A stretch of DNA of 64,000 bases, from positions 15,945,691 through 16,009,690 of the forward strand of contig OZ023185.1 in NCBI GenBank assembly GCA_963995505.1. Reading direction: 5' to 3'. Of this stretch, positions 49,663-61,030 are shown one piece after another; the stretch's first letter is position 1; the number at the start of each line of letters is the position of its first letter. The DNA comes from Hypericum androsaemum (lineage: Eukaryota; Streptophyta; Magnoliopsida; Malpighiales; Hypericaceae). The translations under genes and the position numbers were made by a program. Under the pieces are notes generated by a model. The model had not been told where the DNA came from. It was given only the letters and a program-made list of their open reading frames with translations, and did not search any database.

Positions 49663-50208
49663 AGAACGTTCATAGCGGTAACTCAACCATGATGAGTGGA
49701 GATCCCACAAAGTTGGTTCAAGGAGACAACTAAGTTATGGATGGTTCAGATGATTATTTGTAACCCATCCCATTCTCAGAAGCTGCCCAAATACAAACCT
49801 GCAGAGCTGTGGTAAGGTTAAGCGTCTACGCTTTTAATGATTCCTATACCAGAAAAAGGTGGAGTATGGCAGGATACTCCTGATGGGAGATCACCTATAT
49901 AAGTGTGAAGTGAGCTGTTTCAAAAGGAAAAAAACACTTATGAATCTAAGATAAGGTTCATGGCCGAAATGGACACAACGTGAGAACCAAAGGATATTAG
50001 AAATATCATTGTGTAAATGTTATTGCCTTGGTTTACATAAAAAAACTGACCAGTTCAAGACACCGCGTTCACTGAGCAGCAGGTAAATCTGATAACATCT
50101 TACTAGAGAAGGTTCAAAGCCATAAGCTACCTATCTCGATGCAATGATATTTCGTTAGAACTTTCTTAAAAGTGTCAGCATGCATTAATCATCATTCATG
50201 TGGGGGAT

Positions 50209-51223
50209 TGTTGGGTTTTGAATGCATAATTATTGTATTTGGCCCAAGATGAAAGGCCCAAGCTGAAAAGCCCAAGCTGGGAAGCCCAAGCTAAGGATGG
50301 GAGAACCATTACCACATCGGAAATTGCAAGAAAATTTTCCCTGTTTATAAGGAGAAGCTCCAAGCTGGTGTAACATTAAATGTTCTACCTGAAGAGCTGA
50401 CCGAGGCTGCCTGCGAGGATGGTGCGAAGTATCATCCGAGCACGAGCACGAGCACGCGCACACGCACGTGTACGTGCACGTACATGTGCGCATGGCGCAT
50501 TGGACGCAGGTCGCAATGAGTGCTTTGTGGCGCACTTGGGCACTTCACACGTGTACATCGTCGCGAGGAGCTAGAGGAGCCTTAAGACTTTTGCCAGATT
50601 TCAGGAGAGCTATGAGCTGCGTGCGAGGTAGCTCGTGAAGGGATGCGAGCTGGCCCAATGGATGAAGGGCCACCAGCATGCGTCCAGAAACTGGAATGTC
50701 CTGGAGGCTTCCAGATTGCCACCGAAGAGGTACGAGGAGTGCTTGGAAGGCCTGTGGCCGAAGAGACACCAGTAGGCATCCAGGAGCCCTGAAAAGACAC
50801 CTACGGGCATCGAGAAAACTGGTGGCCGAAAGGGTGCCTCGGCTCGCAGAAATGTGAGAGCATGGTGCCCCCTCGAAAGTGCCTGGCAGCCATTCGGATT
50901 CCAGCCATCCTTGCCTATAAATAGGCCCTTCCCCCCTCATTTGCAAATCCATCCCAACTACAAGTGCATAAGCATTCATTAGCATTGCAGTTCTCTCTCT
51001 CTCTCTCTCTCTTTCAGAAGAGTCCGGATATCCAAGGTTCGCCTGAAGCTTCGATGGTCGTTGTGCTATGAACTCGGAAGTAGCCTAATCGTTGTATCTT
51101 GGGGACGATTGCCGCAGCCCGTGAGCACTGAATACGGGGCAATCTCGTCTTACGGAGAAAGAATCTACTCTTGCCTCGACTTTACAAGATCCTAATCAAG
51201 TACACCACCCCCGACAATCAACA
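50209..51223 (+). repeat. Copia-2 3' LTR (1015 bp)
   Basis: Shows TATA (CCTATAAATAGGCCC, about 50915-50930), a short TC microsatellite (about 50994-51012), and the second copy of AATCTCGTCTTACG (51141-51154). It has a single GCATAAG (50966-50972) where the 5' LTR has two with 1 kb between them. Confidence 0.9.
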
Positions 51224-51228
51224 ATAGC

Positions 51229-51549
51229 ATCCTTTAGCTCCTGATTTTTCTATCGGATTACATGTGTAGATGTGCCGCCCTATTTTGCAGTCATCACATA
51301 CGTCTTTCTTATTGCTGTTTGATCTTCGCTGTATTAATAATTAAGCGCAGAACCATTCTCATATTCTTCCCAAAATATAACGAGGGTGCGACTAGTTTGT
51401 ATTTTTTTTAGTTCTAAAAAATAAAGGTAAGGGACAATCCCTTCAGATAGAGGTGGCCATGGGCTGGTTCTAACCGTACAACCGGCAATTCCCGTAACTG
51501 GAACTTGGTCCGTGAGGCCGGTCAAGATTCGTACCAATTTAGCGCATGA
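51229..51549. other. spacer between Copia-2 and the triple-LTR array
   Basis: Short non-coding stretch. It contains GTGAGGCCGGTCAAGATTCG (about 51511), which recurs in the patchwork insert near 57741. Confidence 0.4.
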
Positions 51550-51554
51550 AAACT

Positions 51555-53378
51555 TGTTAAAATTGAAGGAACATTCTTTTCCTTAATTTCCTCCCCAATT
51601 TAAGGAACATGCTTCCTTAATTTCTTCCTTAATTTCCTCCTCATTTTTCTCCTTTATTGTTTCTTTATACAACTAGGTAGATTAATTTCTTAGTATAAAT
51701 ATCCATGTTGTACATCATTATTTTCTTAAGTTATTCATTCATAAATCATAATCTCTACAACTTCATTTCTCCTTCTTTCTCCTTATATGGAGTTTCTCAA
51801 TTTCTCCATCTTTCTTCTTATATGGAGTTCCTCAATTTCTCCATCTTTCTTCTTATATAGAGTTTCTCAATTTCTCAATCTTTCTTCTTATATAGAGTTT
51901 CTCAATTTCTCAATCTTTCTCCTTATATGAAGTTTCTCAATTTCTCAATCTTTCTCCTTATATGGAGTTTCTCAATTTCTCCTTCTTTCTCCACATATGG
52001 AGATTTTTCAACATGGTATCAAAGCATTAAATCTCTGTACTCTTCCGCTTGAAAAAAAATATGTTGTCTTGTTCTCGTGGACAAAACATTGTCTCGTGGA
52101 CAAAACACATCGAGATTGATTGCAACTTGGTGCGAGAGAAAATTCAAGATGGGCTGATCAGACTCTTTCATGTCCCTGTACTTCACCAAACGACGGATGT
52201 ATTAACCAAGCCTCTACTGTCATCTTTGTTCCTATATCATGTTTCCAAGCTGAGACTGTTGAGCATCCATAGTCCAGCTTGCGGGAGAATGTTAAAATTG
52301 AAGAAACATTCTTTTCCTTAATTTCCTCCCCAATTTAAGGAACATGCTTCCTCATTTTCTTCCTTAATTTTCTCCTCATTTTTCTCCTTTATTGTTTGTT
52401 TATACAACTAGGTAGATTAATTTCTTAGTATAAATATCCATGTTGTACATCATTATTTTCTTAAGTTGTTCATTCATAAATCATAATCTCTACAACTTCA
52501 TTTCTCCTTCTTTCTCCTTATATGGAGTTTCTCAATTTCTCCATCTTTCTTCTTATATGGAGTTCTTCAATTTCTCCATCTTTCTTCTTATATGGAGTTT
52601 TTCAATTTCTCCATCTTTCTCCTTATATGGAGTTTCTCAATTTCTCAATCTTTCTCCTTATATGGAGTTTCTCAATTTCTCCTTCTTTCTCTACATATGG
52701 AGATTTTTCAACATGGTATCAAAGCATTAAATCTCTGTACTCTTCCGCTTGAAAAAAAATATGTTGTCTTGTTCTCGTGGACAAAACATTGTCTCGTGGA
52801 CCTAACACATCAAGATTGATTGCCAATTGGTGCGAGAGAAAATTCAAGATGGGCTGATCAGACTCTTTCATGTCCATGCACTTCACCAAATGGCGGATGT
52901 ATTAACCAAGCCTCTACCGTCATCTTTGTTCCTTCATCATGTTTCCAAGCTGGGACTGTTGAGCATCCACAGTCCAGCTTGTGGGGGAATGTTAAAATTG
53001 AAGGAACATTCTTTTCTTTAATTTCCTCCCCAATTTAAGGAACATGCTTCCTCATTTTCTTCCTTAATTTCCTCCTCATTTTTCTCCTTTATTGTTTGTT
53101 TATACAACTAGGTAGATTAATTTCTTAGTATAAATATCCATGTTGTACATCATTATTTTCTTAAGTTGTTCATTCATAAATCATAATCTCTACAACTTCA
53201 TTTCTCCTTCTTTCTCCTTATATGGAGTTTTTCAATTTCTCCATCTTTCTTCTTATATGGAGTTCCTCAATTTTTCCATCTTTCTCCTTATATGGAGTTT
53301 CTCAATTTCTCCATCTTTCTCCTTATATGGAGTTTCTCAATTTCTCCTTCTTTCTCCATATATGGAGATTTTTCAACA
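51555..53378 (+). mobile_element. triple-LTR array of a TRIM-sized Copia derivative
   Basis: Three LTRs (51555-52013, 52290-52713 and 52990-53378) alternate with two internal domains of exactly 276 bp each (52014-52289 and 52714-52989). One 5-bp target duplication AAACT brackets the whole (51550-51554 and 53379-53383). Each internal domain starts TGGTATCAAAGC (Met-tRNA primer site) and ends with a purine tract. In between it encodes only the tail of a Copia RNase H (LVREKIQDGLIRLFHV, DVLTKPL). LTR lengths are 459, 424 and 389 bp; the differences are exactly one 35-bp unit each. The element is non-autonomous. Confidence 0.93.
51770..52010 (+). repeat. 35-bp minisatellite in the LTRs
   Basis: Units of the type CTTATATGGAGTTTCTCAAT occur about 7 times in LTR 1, 6 in LTR 2 (52510-52710) and 5 in LTR 3 (53210-53375). 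Their open frames (MEFLNFS-like) are shadows. Confidence 0.85.
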
Positions 53379-53383
53379 AAACT

Positions 53384-54370
53384 TCCATTATAGCGCCGCA
53401 GTAGCAATAACTAAGGAAATTAATTAGGTAAACAGATGTAGCCCAACATGTCTCCTAGATGTACAATCCATGCCCGGACCATCCTGGAGCTGATATCAAT
53501 TATTAGATGAGTCCAAATAAAAATGAGTTGATATGACGGCCAAAGATGAGGTGGGATAATTTCGTATTTTTCTCATCCTCTTTTTCTTTTCCTTCTCCCT
53601 TTCTCTCTCCTCCCATCTATCTTCACCCATCGTTCTCTCTTTCCCTTCCTTCTCCCTTTCTCTGTCCTCCCATCTATGTCATAGAAGTTTTAAAACCAGA
53701 GAGGAGGACCTCGCTTAGCACCGGACACATGAATCGCCGATGTCGTTTGAATATCGTGAACTATTTACCCAAACCCTAGCAAGATCTAGGAAATCGGAAG
53801 GTTACCTCGTCGGCATCTTCCTCTCCGGCGATGGCATCATCGGCTTCGAGTAAAGTGTGGATTTTCTTTTAGTTTGGGGTTTTTTGATTTTGATGATTTT
53901 GAGGTGGCTTTGGTTGCTTCAGTTGATGTAAATTTCTACTTATTTTCTCGGTTTAAGGAGGTTTAGTTTGAGCTTGGAAAATCTGATGCTCTTATTGTAG
54001 CCGCATCTTCCTCTCCGGCGACGGCATCATCCTCGTCGGCCGGCGAAGACGGCCTCGGACGGCGGTGGCTGTGCTGAATGAATTGTAAAATTTTGCTAGA
54101 GGCTTCTAGTTTTTGGTGCCAATGGTCGGAGTTCTTCTATTTCATTCAATGATTTAGCTAGGCAGGTTTTTTTTTGCTTTCATCTGGTTTCTGGAGTGAA
54201 GCCTACTGCATTGTGCTGGAAATGGATCACCTCCTTTTTTTGCCGTAAAATAGCCCAAATGGATCACCTCCTTCACCACAGGCCTCCTCCGCCCTCATCG
54301 GCCGGTTGGTGCTCTCGCCGGGGTGCTGACCATCGCCTGAGGTAGACCGAAAGGTGGCCTCCCTCCGGTC
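53384..54370. other. non-coding, partial internal duplication
   Basis: Pyrimidine-rich at 53575-53680. GCATCTTCCTCTCCGGCGA occurs at about 53812 and 54003, and AAATGGATCACCTCCTT at about 54222 and 54258, both direct repeats. It looks like duplicated leader or exon sequence of a gene or retroposon; no protein was recognised. Confidence 0.35.
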
Positions 54371-54892
54371 CGATGGTTCCTTGTTTATTTCTGACTTTTA
54401 TCGTTTTGTTATTCCTGTTTGCTGCTGTCTTGCTTGATCTCATGTCTCGTGGGCTCGGGGTTATGTTTATTTGCTTTCTTTGTTGTGTGGTCTTTTGCTC
54501 GGATCAGTTTATGCCTGATCTTAGATCCTTTCAGATTTCGTTGTCTTTTCTGTGGTTGCGGGTGGAGAACCTTGTCTTGATTGACTTAGGTCGATCTTGG
54601 CTCTCATTTGCGTGCATCTTGTATGCATTCAAATGCCCACGAGCTTGTCTCGTGGTTATTAGCCGTAGCTTTGTCTTGGCAGAATTTCGCCCGGTCTTTT
54701 TGGCTCTCCCGCCATCTCGATCGTCCATCTCCCCCCTCCTGTGCCGCTCTGCTATCTTTGGTTTGGCTCTCGTTTTCTGTTTGGTTTTATCGTCTTATGT
54801 TTATGTATTTATCTTTCTGTACTGTTTCTGTAACTTTTGTTTAATATAGGTCTCGCGCCACCTTTATCCTAAAAAAAAAAAAGTCATGTTAA
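54371..54892 (+). mobile_element. probable retroposon 3' end with poly(A)
   Basis: T-rich sequence ending in an A-run at about 54871-54882, in the style of plant LINE 3' untranslated regions (TTTGTTTAATATAGG before the tail). The hydrophobic 158-codon open frame here has no recognised relatives and is probably chance. No target duplication was found. Confidence 0.35.
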
Positions 54893-55138
54893 GCGATTGC
54901 ATCTGGAATCTTGTTCTAGATGACAAGTGGTTGGATTAGATTTCGATTGTTCCGTCGGATTTTGATTTTGATTAGACATATTTATTGTGATGTGCTGGTT
55001 TAATCGTGATTTTATCAACTGCAGGAAGTATCGATTTGTTCTGAAAGCAATTAGTATCAACTTGCAGTATCTATTTGTATCCCTGAATATGTAAAAATGG
55101 TTTGTAGATTTAATAGTTTTCGCATTACGAATCATTGG

Positions 55139-55480
55139 TTTATCATGTTATGATACAATAATTTGTTCAGTTACGATACAATGATTTGTTTAGTTACGAT
55201 ACAATAGTTTATCATATTATGATACAATAGTTTGCTCAGTTATGATACAATGATTTATCATGTTATGATAAAATGAGTTGTACAGTTACGATACAATGAA
55301 TCATCATGTTATGATATAGTAGTTTGCACAGATACGAACAATGGTTTGCACAATTACGATATAATGTATCATCATGTTAAAATTAATTATCCTGTTATAT
55401 TAAAATAGTTTGTAGGATTATGTTAAAATAGTTTGTACGTTTATGTCAAATAGTATGTCCCAGTTATGTCAATTTGTATG
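55139..55480. repeat. minisatellite related to the 42.6-kb MITE core
   Basis: Units of 18-22 bp such as AGTTACGATACAATG and CATGTTATGATACAATAG. In reverse complement these match the CATTGTATCATAACTGAGC units inside the hAT MITE at 42548-42884. It may be the remnant of a second copy whose ends have decayed. Confidence 0.6.
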
Positions 55481-56087
55481 ATTTAAATAATTAATTTGAT
55501 AATATTAATTGTGATTTTTTAGATTAAATATTTTGTCCGTTTATGTGAAATGTTATACCTGATTATGTATTATAATTTAAATAATATTTAATATTATTAA
55601 TAATAAAGAATTATTTAATTTATTAATTTGTCCGATTATGTTAAAATGGTTTGATTTATTCTTGTATGTCAATTTCATTCATAACAGTATGCTAATTTAA
55701 CCCACTATGGATATACTAATATAATATTTAATAACAATTATTATTACAAAAATGGCTACTAAAGCGCGTGCCCTTGGCCCCAAGCAATAATGTCAGCCTC
55801 TCTTGTTCCACGAGCCCGTGTCTTGGTCTCCCGCCACGCGTGCCCTTCCTCTCTTTTTTTGCCCCATTTGCCCCTCCCCCTTTCTACGGCCGGTGCTGGA
55901 TATGTATTTTCAGACCAAATCTGGTCCCACCATTTTTGTACAAGTATTGGGTGATTCTGGCGACATTTTGACTGGCTCTTATTAATTGCTCCGAGAAACG
56001 ATGGTACTACCCAAAATTTTACCCCAACTTGTGAATCATATTCGGACTCTAATATTATCGGATCATATTTAGAGATGGTTCTCTCAA
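55481..56087. other. intergenic AT-rich
   Basis: No gene was recognised. About 55927-55957 holds CCATTTTTGTACAAGTATTGGG, similar to the terpene synthase relic at 57880-57900. Confidence 0.35.
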
Positions 56088-56096
56088 TAATATTTT

Positions 56097-56966
56097 GGGC
56101 AGAATAGTCATAAGTCCCGAATATTTGAATAAATTGATTAATCAGTACAAATTACTATTATTTAGTCTATTTTATAAATCAAGTTGTTTAGTCCCTAGAC
56201 CCAAATTCCGACCAATTTTCTGGCGAGGTTTTACTAAACATATAAAAATACCCCTATGTCTAAAAATTACTAAATTGCCACTCATCCCTAAACTTTATCC
56301 CCCAATCCACCATGTTCTATGTGTTCGTCCTAACAAAAAATGGAATTAACACCTCCATGAAGTTGGGACTTTTCCAATCAATCGCCCATAGGGTATTATA
56401 TTGGAACAGATCCAGTGAGGATGATAAGTAAAGGAACTTTGATTCAGTAATGAATAAAATATTGGTAGGATCGATTTTGATTTCATTAAGATAACCTTTA
56501 TCGAATACAGATCATCATCCCTCCAATTCTTGACTTAGTGGCTTTCCGCAGCCCATTTTAATTCCCACACGTCAAAAATCGTTAGTAGCCTGCAATCAAA
56601 CAACAATTCATTTTTATTCTTTTTGAGAAGGCAATAAATTGTGAAATAAGAGAGGCGGGAGGAATTAGCGTTTTGGGGGTTAAGGAGAGAGGGAGGGAGA
56701 AGAGATTCTTCACCGGTGAATAGCCGGTTCCGATATAATAATACCCTATGGACTATGGGATAGAGGTAAATGATGAATGGCAATTTTGTAATTTATGGAG
56801 TTAGGGGTATTTTTGTATTCTTAGTGGAGTTTGGCCAAAAAAGTGACTAGAATTTGTATCTAGTTACTAAAAAACTTGGTTTATGAAATAATTGAGACTA
56901 AATAATACTAACTTGTCTCGTTTAATCAATTTTTTCAAAATTCAGAAACTTATGACCATTTTACCC
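56097..56966. mobile_element. non-autonomous MULE, ~150-bp inverted repeats
   Basis: The left end (56097-56240, GGGCAGAATAGTCATAAG) is inverted at the right end (about 56815-56966; inverse GGGTAAAATGGTCATAAG). Flanking 9-mers TAATATTTT (56088-56096) and TAATGTTTT (56967-56975) differ at one base; the duplicated copy further right keeps the exact TAATATTTT (58385-58393). The centre has a short unrecognised open frame (56783-56535, minus). Confidence 0.85.
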
Positions 56967-58744
56967 TAATGTTTTTTACTAGGCATGACAATTGGCAAGA
57001 TCCGGTTCGGATCCATATGACCCCGATGCTTACCATCTTTTTTAAGGGTGGACCTATATCCTATTTAAGGTAGGATCCGTGCCTTAAAAAATTAGGTAAG
57101 ATTAGGACAACGTGCAAGTTTGTGTTATTTACAAATTATTTAATTATTTAATTTTTTAAAATTAAATTATCATTTGGTTATTCGGGAATAGCAAAGAGAC
57201 ACTAGAAAATGTGAATGCAATTGATTCGTTCATTAAAAATTTCAACATAGAGAAATCAATCAAGCAAATTATAAAAAAAATCAAAATTGGGTAAGGTGAG
57301 ATAGAAAATTTGGTATATATTGGAACAGATCCAGTGAGGATGGTAAGTAAAGGAACTTTGATTCAGTAATGAATAAGATATTGGTAGGATCGATTTTGAT
57401 TTCATTAAGATAACCTTTATCGAATACAGATCATCATGCCTCCAATTCTTGACTTAGTGGCTTTCCGCAGCCCATTTTAATTCCCACACGTCAAAAATCG
57501 TTAGTAGCCTGCAATCAAACAACAATTCATTTTTATTCTTTTTGAAAAGGCAATAAATTGTGAAATAAGAGAGGCGGGAGGAATTAGCGTTTTGGGGGTT
57601 AAGGAGAGAGGGAGGGAGAAGAGATTCTTTACCGGTGAATAGCCGGTTCCGATATAATACCCTATGGACTATGGGATAGAGGTAAATGATGAATGGCAAT
57701 TTTGTAATTTATGGAGTTAGGGGTATTATAATAATGGTGGTGAGGCCGGTCAAGATTCGTACCAGATATAGCCCAACGACATCAACGTGTCTATAACAAA
57801 ATATCCTTGGCTAATCAAGTGGAGCAGGAAGTAACGACAAGGTCATGGCACGTTCCCTGGTCTCATCCTGCCGTGACCATCACCATTTTTGTACCAAGTA
57901 TTGGGAGAGGGTAAAAAACACACATGGTCACTGAACTTTGATAATTTTTTGTCCATGATCACTAACCTATTTTTTTTCCCTTTATGGTCACTGAACTATA
58001 GTAAGTTACTCGGCTATGATCACTTGGGGTTATTTTTGCAAATGTTGTTGGGTTGGCATGATAAAAACTTTCAAATTAATCATATATTAGTTTTTTACTT
58101 TCAAAATCATCCCTGATATCAAATTAATCACTGATATATTAAAAACCTATCATTTAAAATACCCTATGGACTATGGGATAGAGGTAAATGATGAATGACA
58201 ATTTTGTAATTTATGGAGTTAGGGGTATTTTTGTATTCTTAGTGGAGTTTGGCCAAAAAAGTGACCAGAATTTGTATCTAGTTACTAAAAAACTTGGTTT
58301 ATGAAATAATTGAGACTAAATAATACTAACTTGTCTCGTTTAATCAATTTTTTCAAACATCAGAAACCTATGACCATTTTACCCTAATATTTTTTACTAG
58401 GCATGACAATTGGCAAGATCCGGTTTGGATCCATAGGACCCTGATGCTTACCATCTTTTTTTAGGGTGGACCTATATTCTATTTATGGTAGGATCCGTGC
58501 CTTAAAAAACTAGGTAAGATCAGGACAACGTGCAAGTTTGTGTTATTTACAAATTATTTAATTTTTTAAAATTAAATTATCATTTGGTTATTCGGGAACA
58601 GCAAAGAGACACTAGAAAATGTGAATGCAATTGATTCGTTCATTAAAAATTTCAACATAAAGAAATCAATCAAGCAAATTAAAAAAAATCAAAATTGGGT
58701 AAGGTGAGATAGAAAATTTGGTATTATGTTTAGTAATTAATATA
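56393..58744 (+). repeat. tandem segmental duplication, second copy interrupted
   Basis: A unit of about 925 bp (56393-57317), which includes the right part of the MULE and downstream sequence, is repeated at 57318-57727 and 58159-58744. The second copy is split by an insert (57728-58158) that is itself bordered by a direct repeat of about 70 bp starting ATACCCTATGGACTATGG. Confidence 0.9.
57728..58158. other. patchwork insert with terpene synthase relic
   Basis: Composite insertion. 57741-57765 repeats a sequence found at 51511 (GTGAGGCCGGTCAAGATTCG). 57815-57905 is a diverged piece of the 3' end of terpene synthase exon 7, minus strand: QY.V.KNGDGHG is legible before a stop. 57908-58150 is one end of an unrelated repeat (GGGTAAAAAACACACATGGT, then GGTCACTGAACT twice). 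The relic lacks all catalytic motifs. Confidence 0.8.
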
Positions 58745-58992
58745 CATAAAAATTATTAAATATGTTTTAAATTTTGGGTTGGGATAAGGCAACATCCTAA
58801 ATATCCATATCCATTTCCTTATCCTTTTAAAAAGTAAGAATCGAGTAGGATCTAGATCAAGAATCAGTCAAATTCAACGGATCTTAAACTCTTATTGTCC
58901 TTATCCATTTATTCGAGCAAACCCTCATGATAGGGTCCCGATTTGGTGTTGACAACTTAATTTCAACAACACCAATCGAGCAACATAAAAAA

Positions 58993-59834
58993 GATAAAAT
59001 AGTGATAGGTCCCTGTGTTTGAAGAAACTAATTAATCAGAACAACATAGTATTATTTAGTCCCTGGTCCAAATTCTGACCACTTTTTCGGCGAGTCTCCA
59101 ATAAAAATAGAAATATACTTCTTACTCCAAAAATTACTAAATTTTCACTCATCCTCAACCTCAAGCCCCAGTCTATCACACATACTTCTAACTCCAAAAA
59201 TTACTAAATTGACACTCATTCTCAAACCCTAATCTACCAGTCTATCACTCATTCTCTAATTTGACCGTCAGAGAAGAATAAATAGTATTATATATCCACA
59301 AAAATGCGAAGGCTACCCACAAATTTCCATGGTATCTCCTTGAATTTCTGAGACCTAATGTCTTTGTCCATCATATTAGAGCAAACCATATTGCTACAAG
59401 GGCAAGCCTCACTTGAAAATCGGTATGAGCTCCTATGGATCAGCGTGGATCTTGAGCAGAGATATTAACAAGATTGCCCTTTTAGTACACATCTGCTGCT
59501 CAATTTTAACCTTCAGATTTTCTTATTTCGTTGCGAAGTATTTTTTGAAAAATATATGTTTATATCTGTATAGTCTATAACGAGCATCAAACCTGGACTC
59601 TTTTTTGTCTTCATGGAGATGCGTTGTGGAATGAGGATTGAGGTTCGAGATTAGTGTTAATTTAGTAATTTAGTAATTTATGGAATTATGGATATTTTTG
59701 TATTTTAATGGAGTCTCGCCAGAAAAGTGGCCGAAATTTGATCCAGGAACTAAACAATTGGATTTATGAAATAAGAGAGACTATCCTGATTAATTAATTT
59801 CTTCAATTATCAGGGACCTATTACTATTTTGCCC
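58993..59834. mobile_element. MULE-like element, ~110-bp inverted repeats
   Basis: Left 58993-59105 (GATAAAATAGTGATAGGTCC) and right 59690-59834 (inverse GGGCAAAATAGTAATAGGTCC) are inverted copies, related in sequence to the MULE ends at 56097 and 56966. The possible 9-bp flanks match poorly. No transposase is present. Confidence 0.7.
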
Positions 59835-61030
59835 AAAAAAACATGCACGCGCTTCTAGGAACTTGCTTTGACACGAACTGTGTTGCTCGCCTTGGATTGC
59901 AACTGCTTCAACCTCAACGCTATCGCAGTGCTCCCACCAACTAAACCCTAAACAACTATTGCGGGTAAATTTGTGAGAACGTCGAAACGAGCTCGAGAAC
60001 GGGTTCGAAGTTATCGTCCGAAGAGCGATTCGAACGACAGGGAGAAAAGATAAAATATGGGACAAAAGAAGAGAAGAAAGAGACCTAAATAGGTAGAGGA
60101 AAAAGGAATTGGTTGAAGAGCAAGAACTTTATTGAAATTATGGGGAAGAGGGGGAAAGGAAAAACATATAGATAAAAGCTAAGCTACGAAGCTAAAAGAT
60201 ATGAATGTTTGATGTTTGGTTTGTGGGTGTCCATCTCATATTTCCAAGCTCTCATTATATAAAAAAAACTAACCCCGGCTCAATACAAAAAATCCTAGGC
60301 CGTATTCAAAATAGGAATACAGAAATTACCTCTGGCCTAATCTGGAAAAACCTAAACTACCAAAATTTGTAACCCAATTTTCGCCCCTTTCTGTGCTGAA
60401 TTTAGAAAAGTCATAAACTATAAAGTTGTAGATCTCTGTCTTCTCTTTCTGTGGCTTTTAGAATCGTGTTAATCTGATACTTGAGCCAAAAGCTACGGTA
60501 TTTTTACCAAAATAGATTCAACAAATTTGCGAATTAATTTTTCGCTCTAACAACATCACGCGACACCAAAACAAGAATTGAAACATATCTCAATTGACTG
60601 AATAGACCCTAATTTAAATCCAAACAAAGCCAGACAAAGAACACTAAATTGAGTAATCGATACGAGATCCTAGATAGAGGAATTACTTGTCACAAAGTTC
60701 ATCGCTAGATGTTGCAAATCGAAATTCCACCTAATTTGTCTCGATTCCCATACGGCAAAAGTAGCTGACCTGAATGACACCGTATCCATCAGACCATACA
60801 TCGTATTTATAGAGCCAACAATCCTAAGAAGCAAAAGCAACACGCAGGGACAAACTTGTCCGAAGTTCAGCAATTTTTTCCGGTCGGACTGACGACCGCC
60901 AATCAACTGGCGATCGCCAATGGCCTCGCACAGCAGCTTCTGTGACTCTTCACAATAATCTAGGAGCTTTACATCTTTGCCTTAAAAATAAAGGCACTTC
61001 TCAGTAGTACCTCTCAAGTTGCCAAGATCC
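59835..61030. other. non-coding, possible Copia 3' flank
   Basis: The sequence follows the 3' side of the Copia relic on its minus strand. A faint continuation of RNase H sequence (LRGTTEKCLYF, about 60950-61010) is legible and then lost. The rest, 59840-60940, resembles LTR or leader DNA but no second copy is present in the window to prove it. Confidence 0.35.

Larger units (their letters stand above)
43753..51223 (+). mobile_element. Copia LTR retrotransposon 2, full length, decayed
   Basis: LTRs at 43753-45771 and 50209-51223 both begin TGTTGGGTTTTGAATGC and end CAATCAACA. They are flanked by an exact 5-bp target duplication ATAGC (43748-43752 and 51224-51228). The purine tract TGTGGGGGAT precedes the 3' LTR. 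Gag, protease, integrase, RT and RNase H are all present in Copia order on the plus strand, with several stops. There is no tRNA-type TGG primer site after the 5' LTR; a self-complementary segment is there instead. The two LTRs differ in length by about 1 kb. Confidence 0.95.

Noticed and set aside
52440..53427. MEFLNFSIFLL repeat proteins
   Set aside because: Translation of the 35-bp minisatellite in the LTRs.
54373..54849. 158-codon hydrophobic protein
   Set aside because: T-rich composition, no family features, located in a probable retroposon 3' region.
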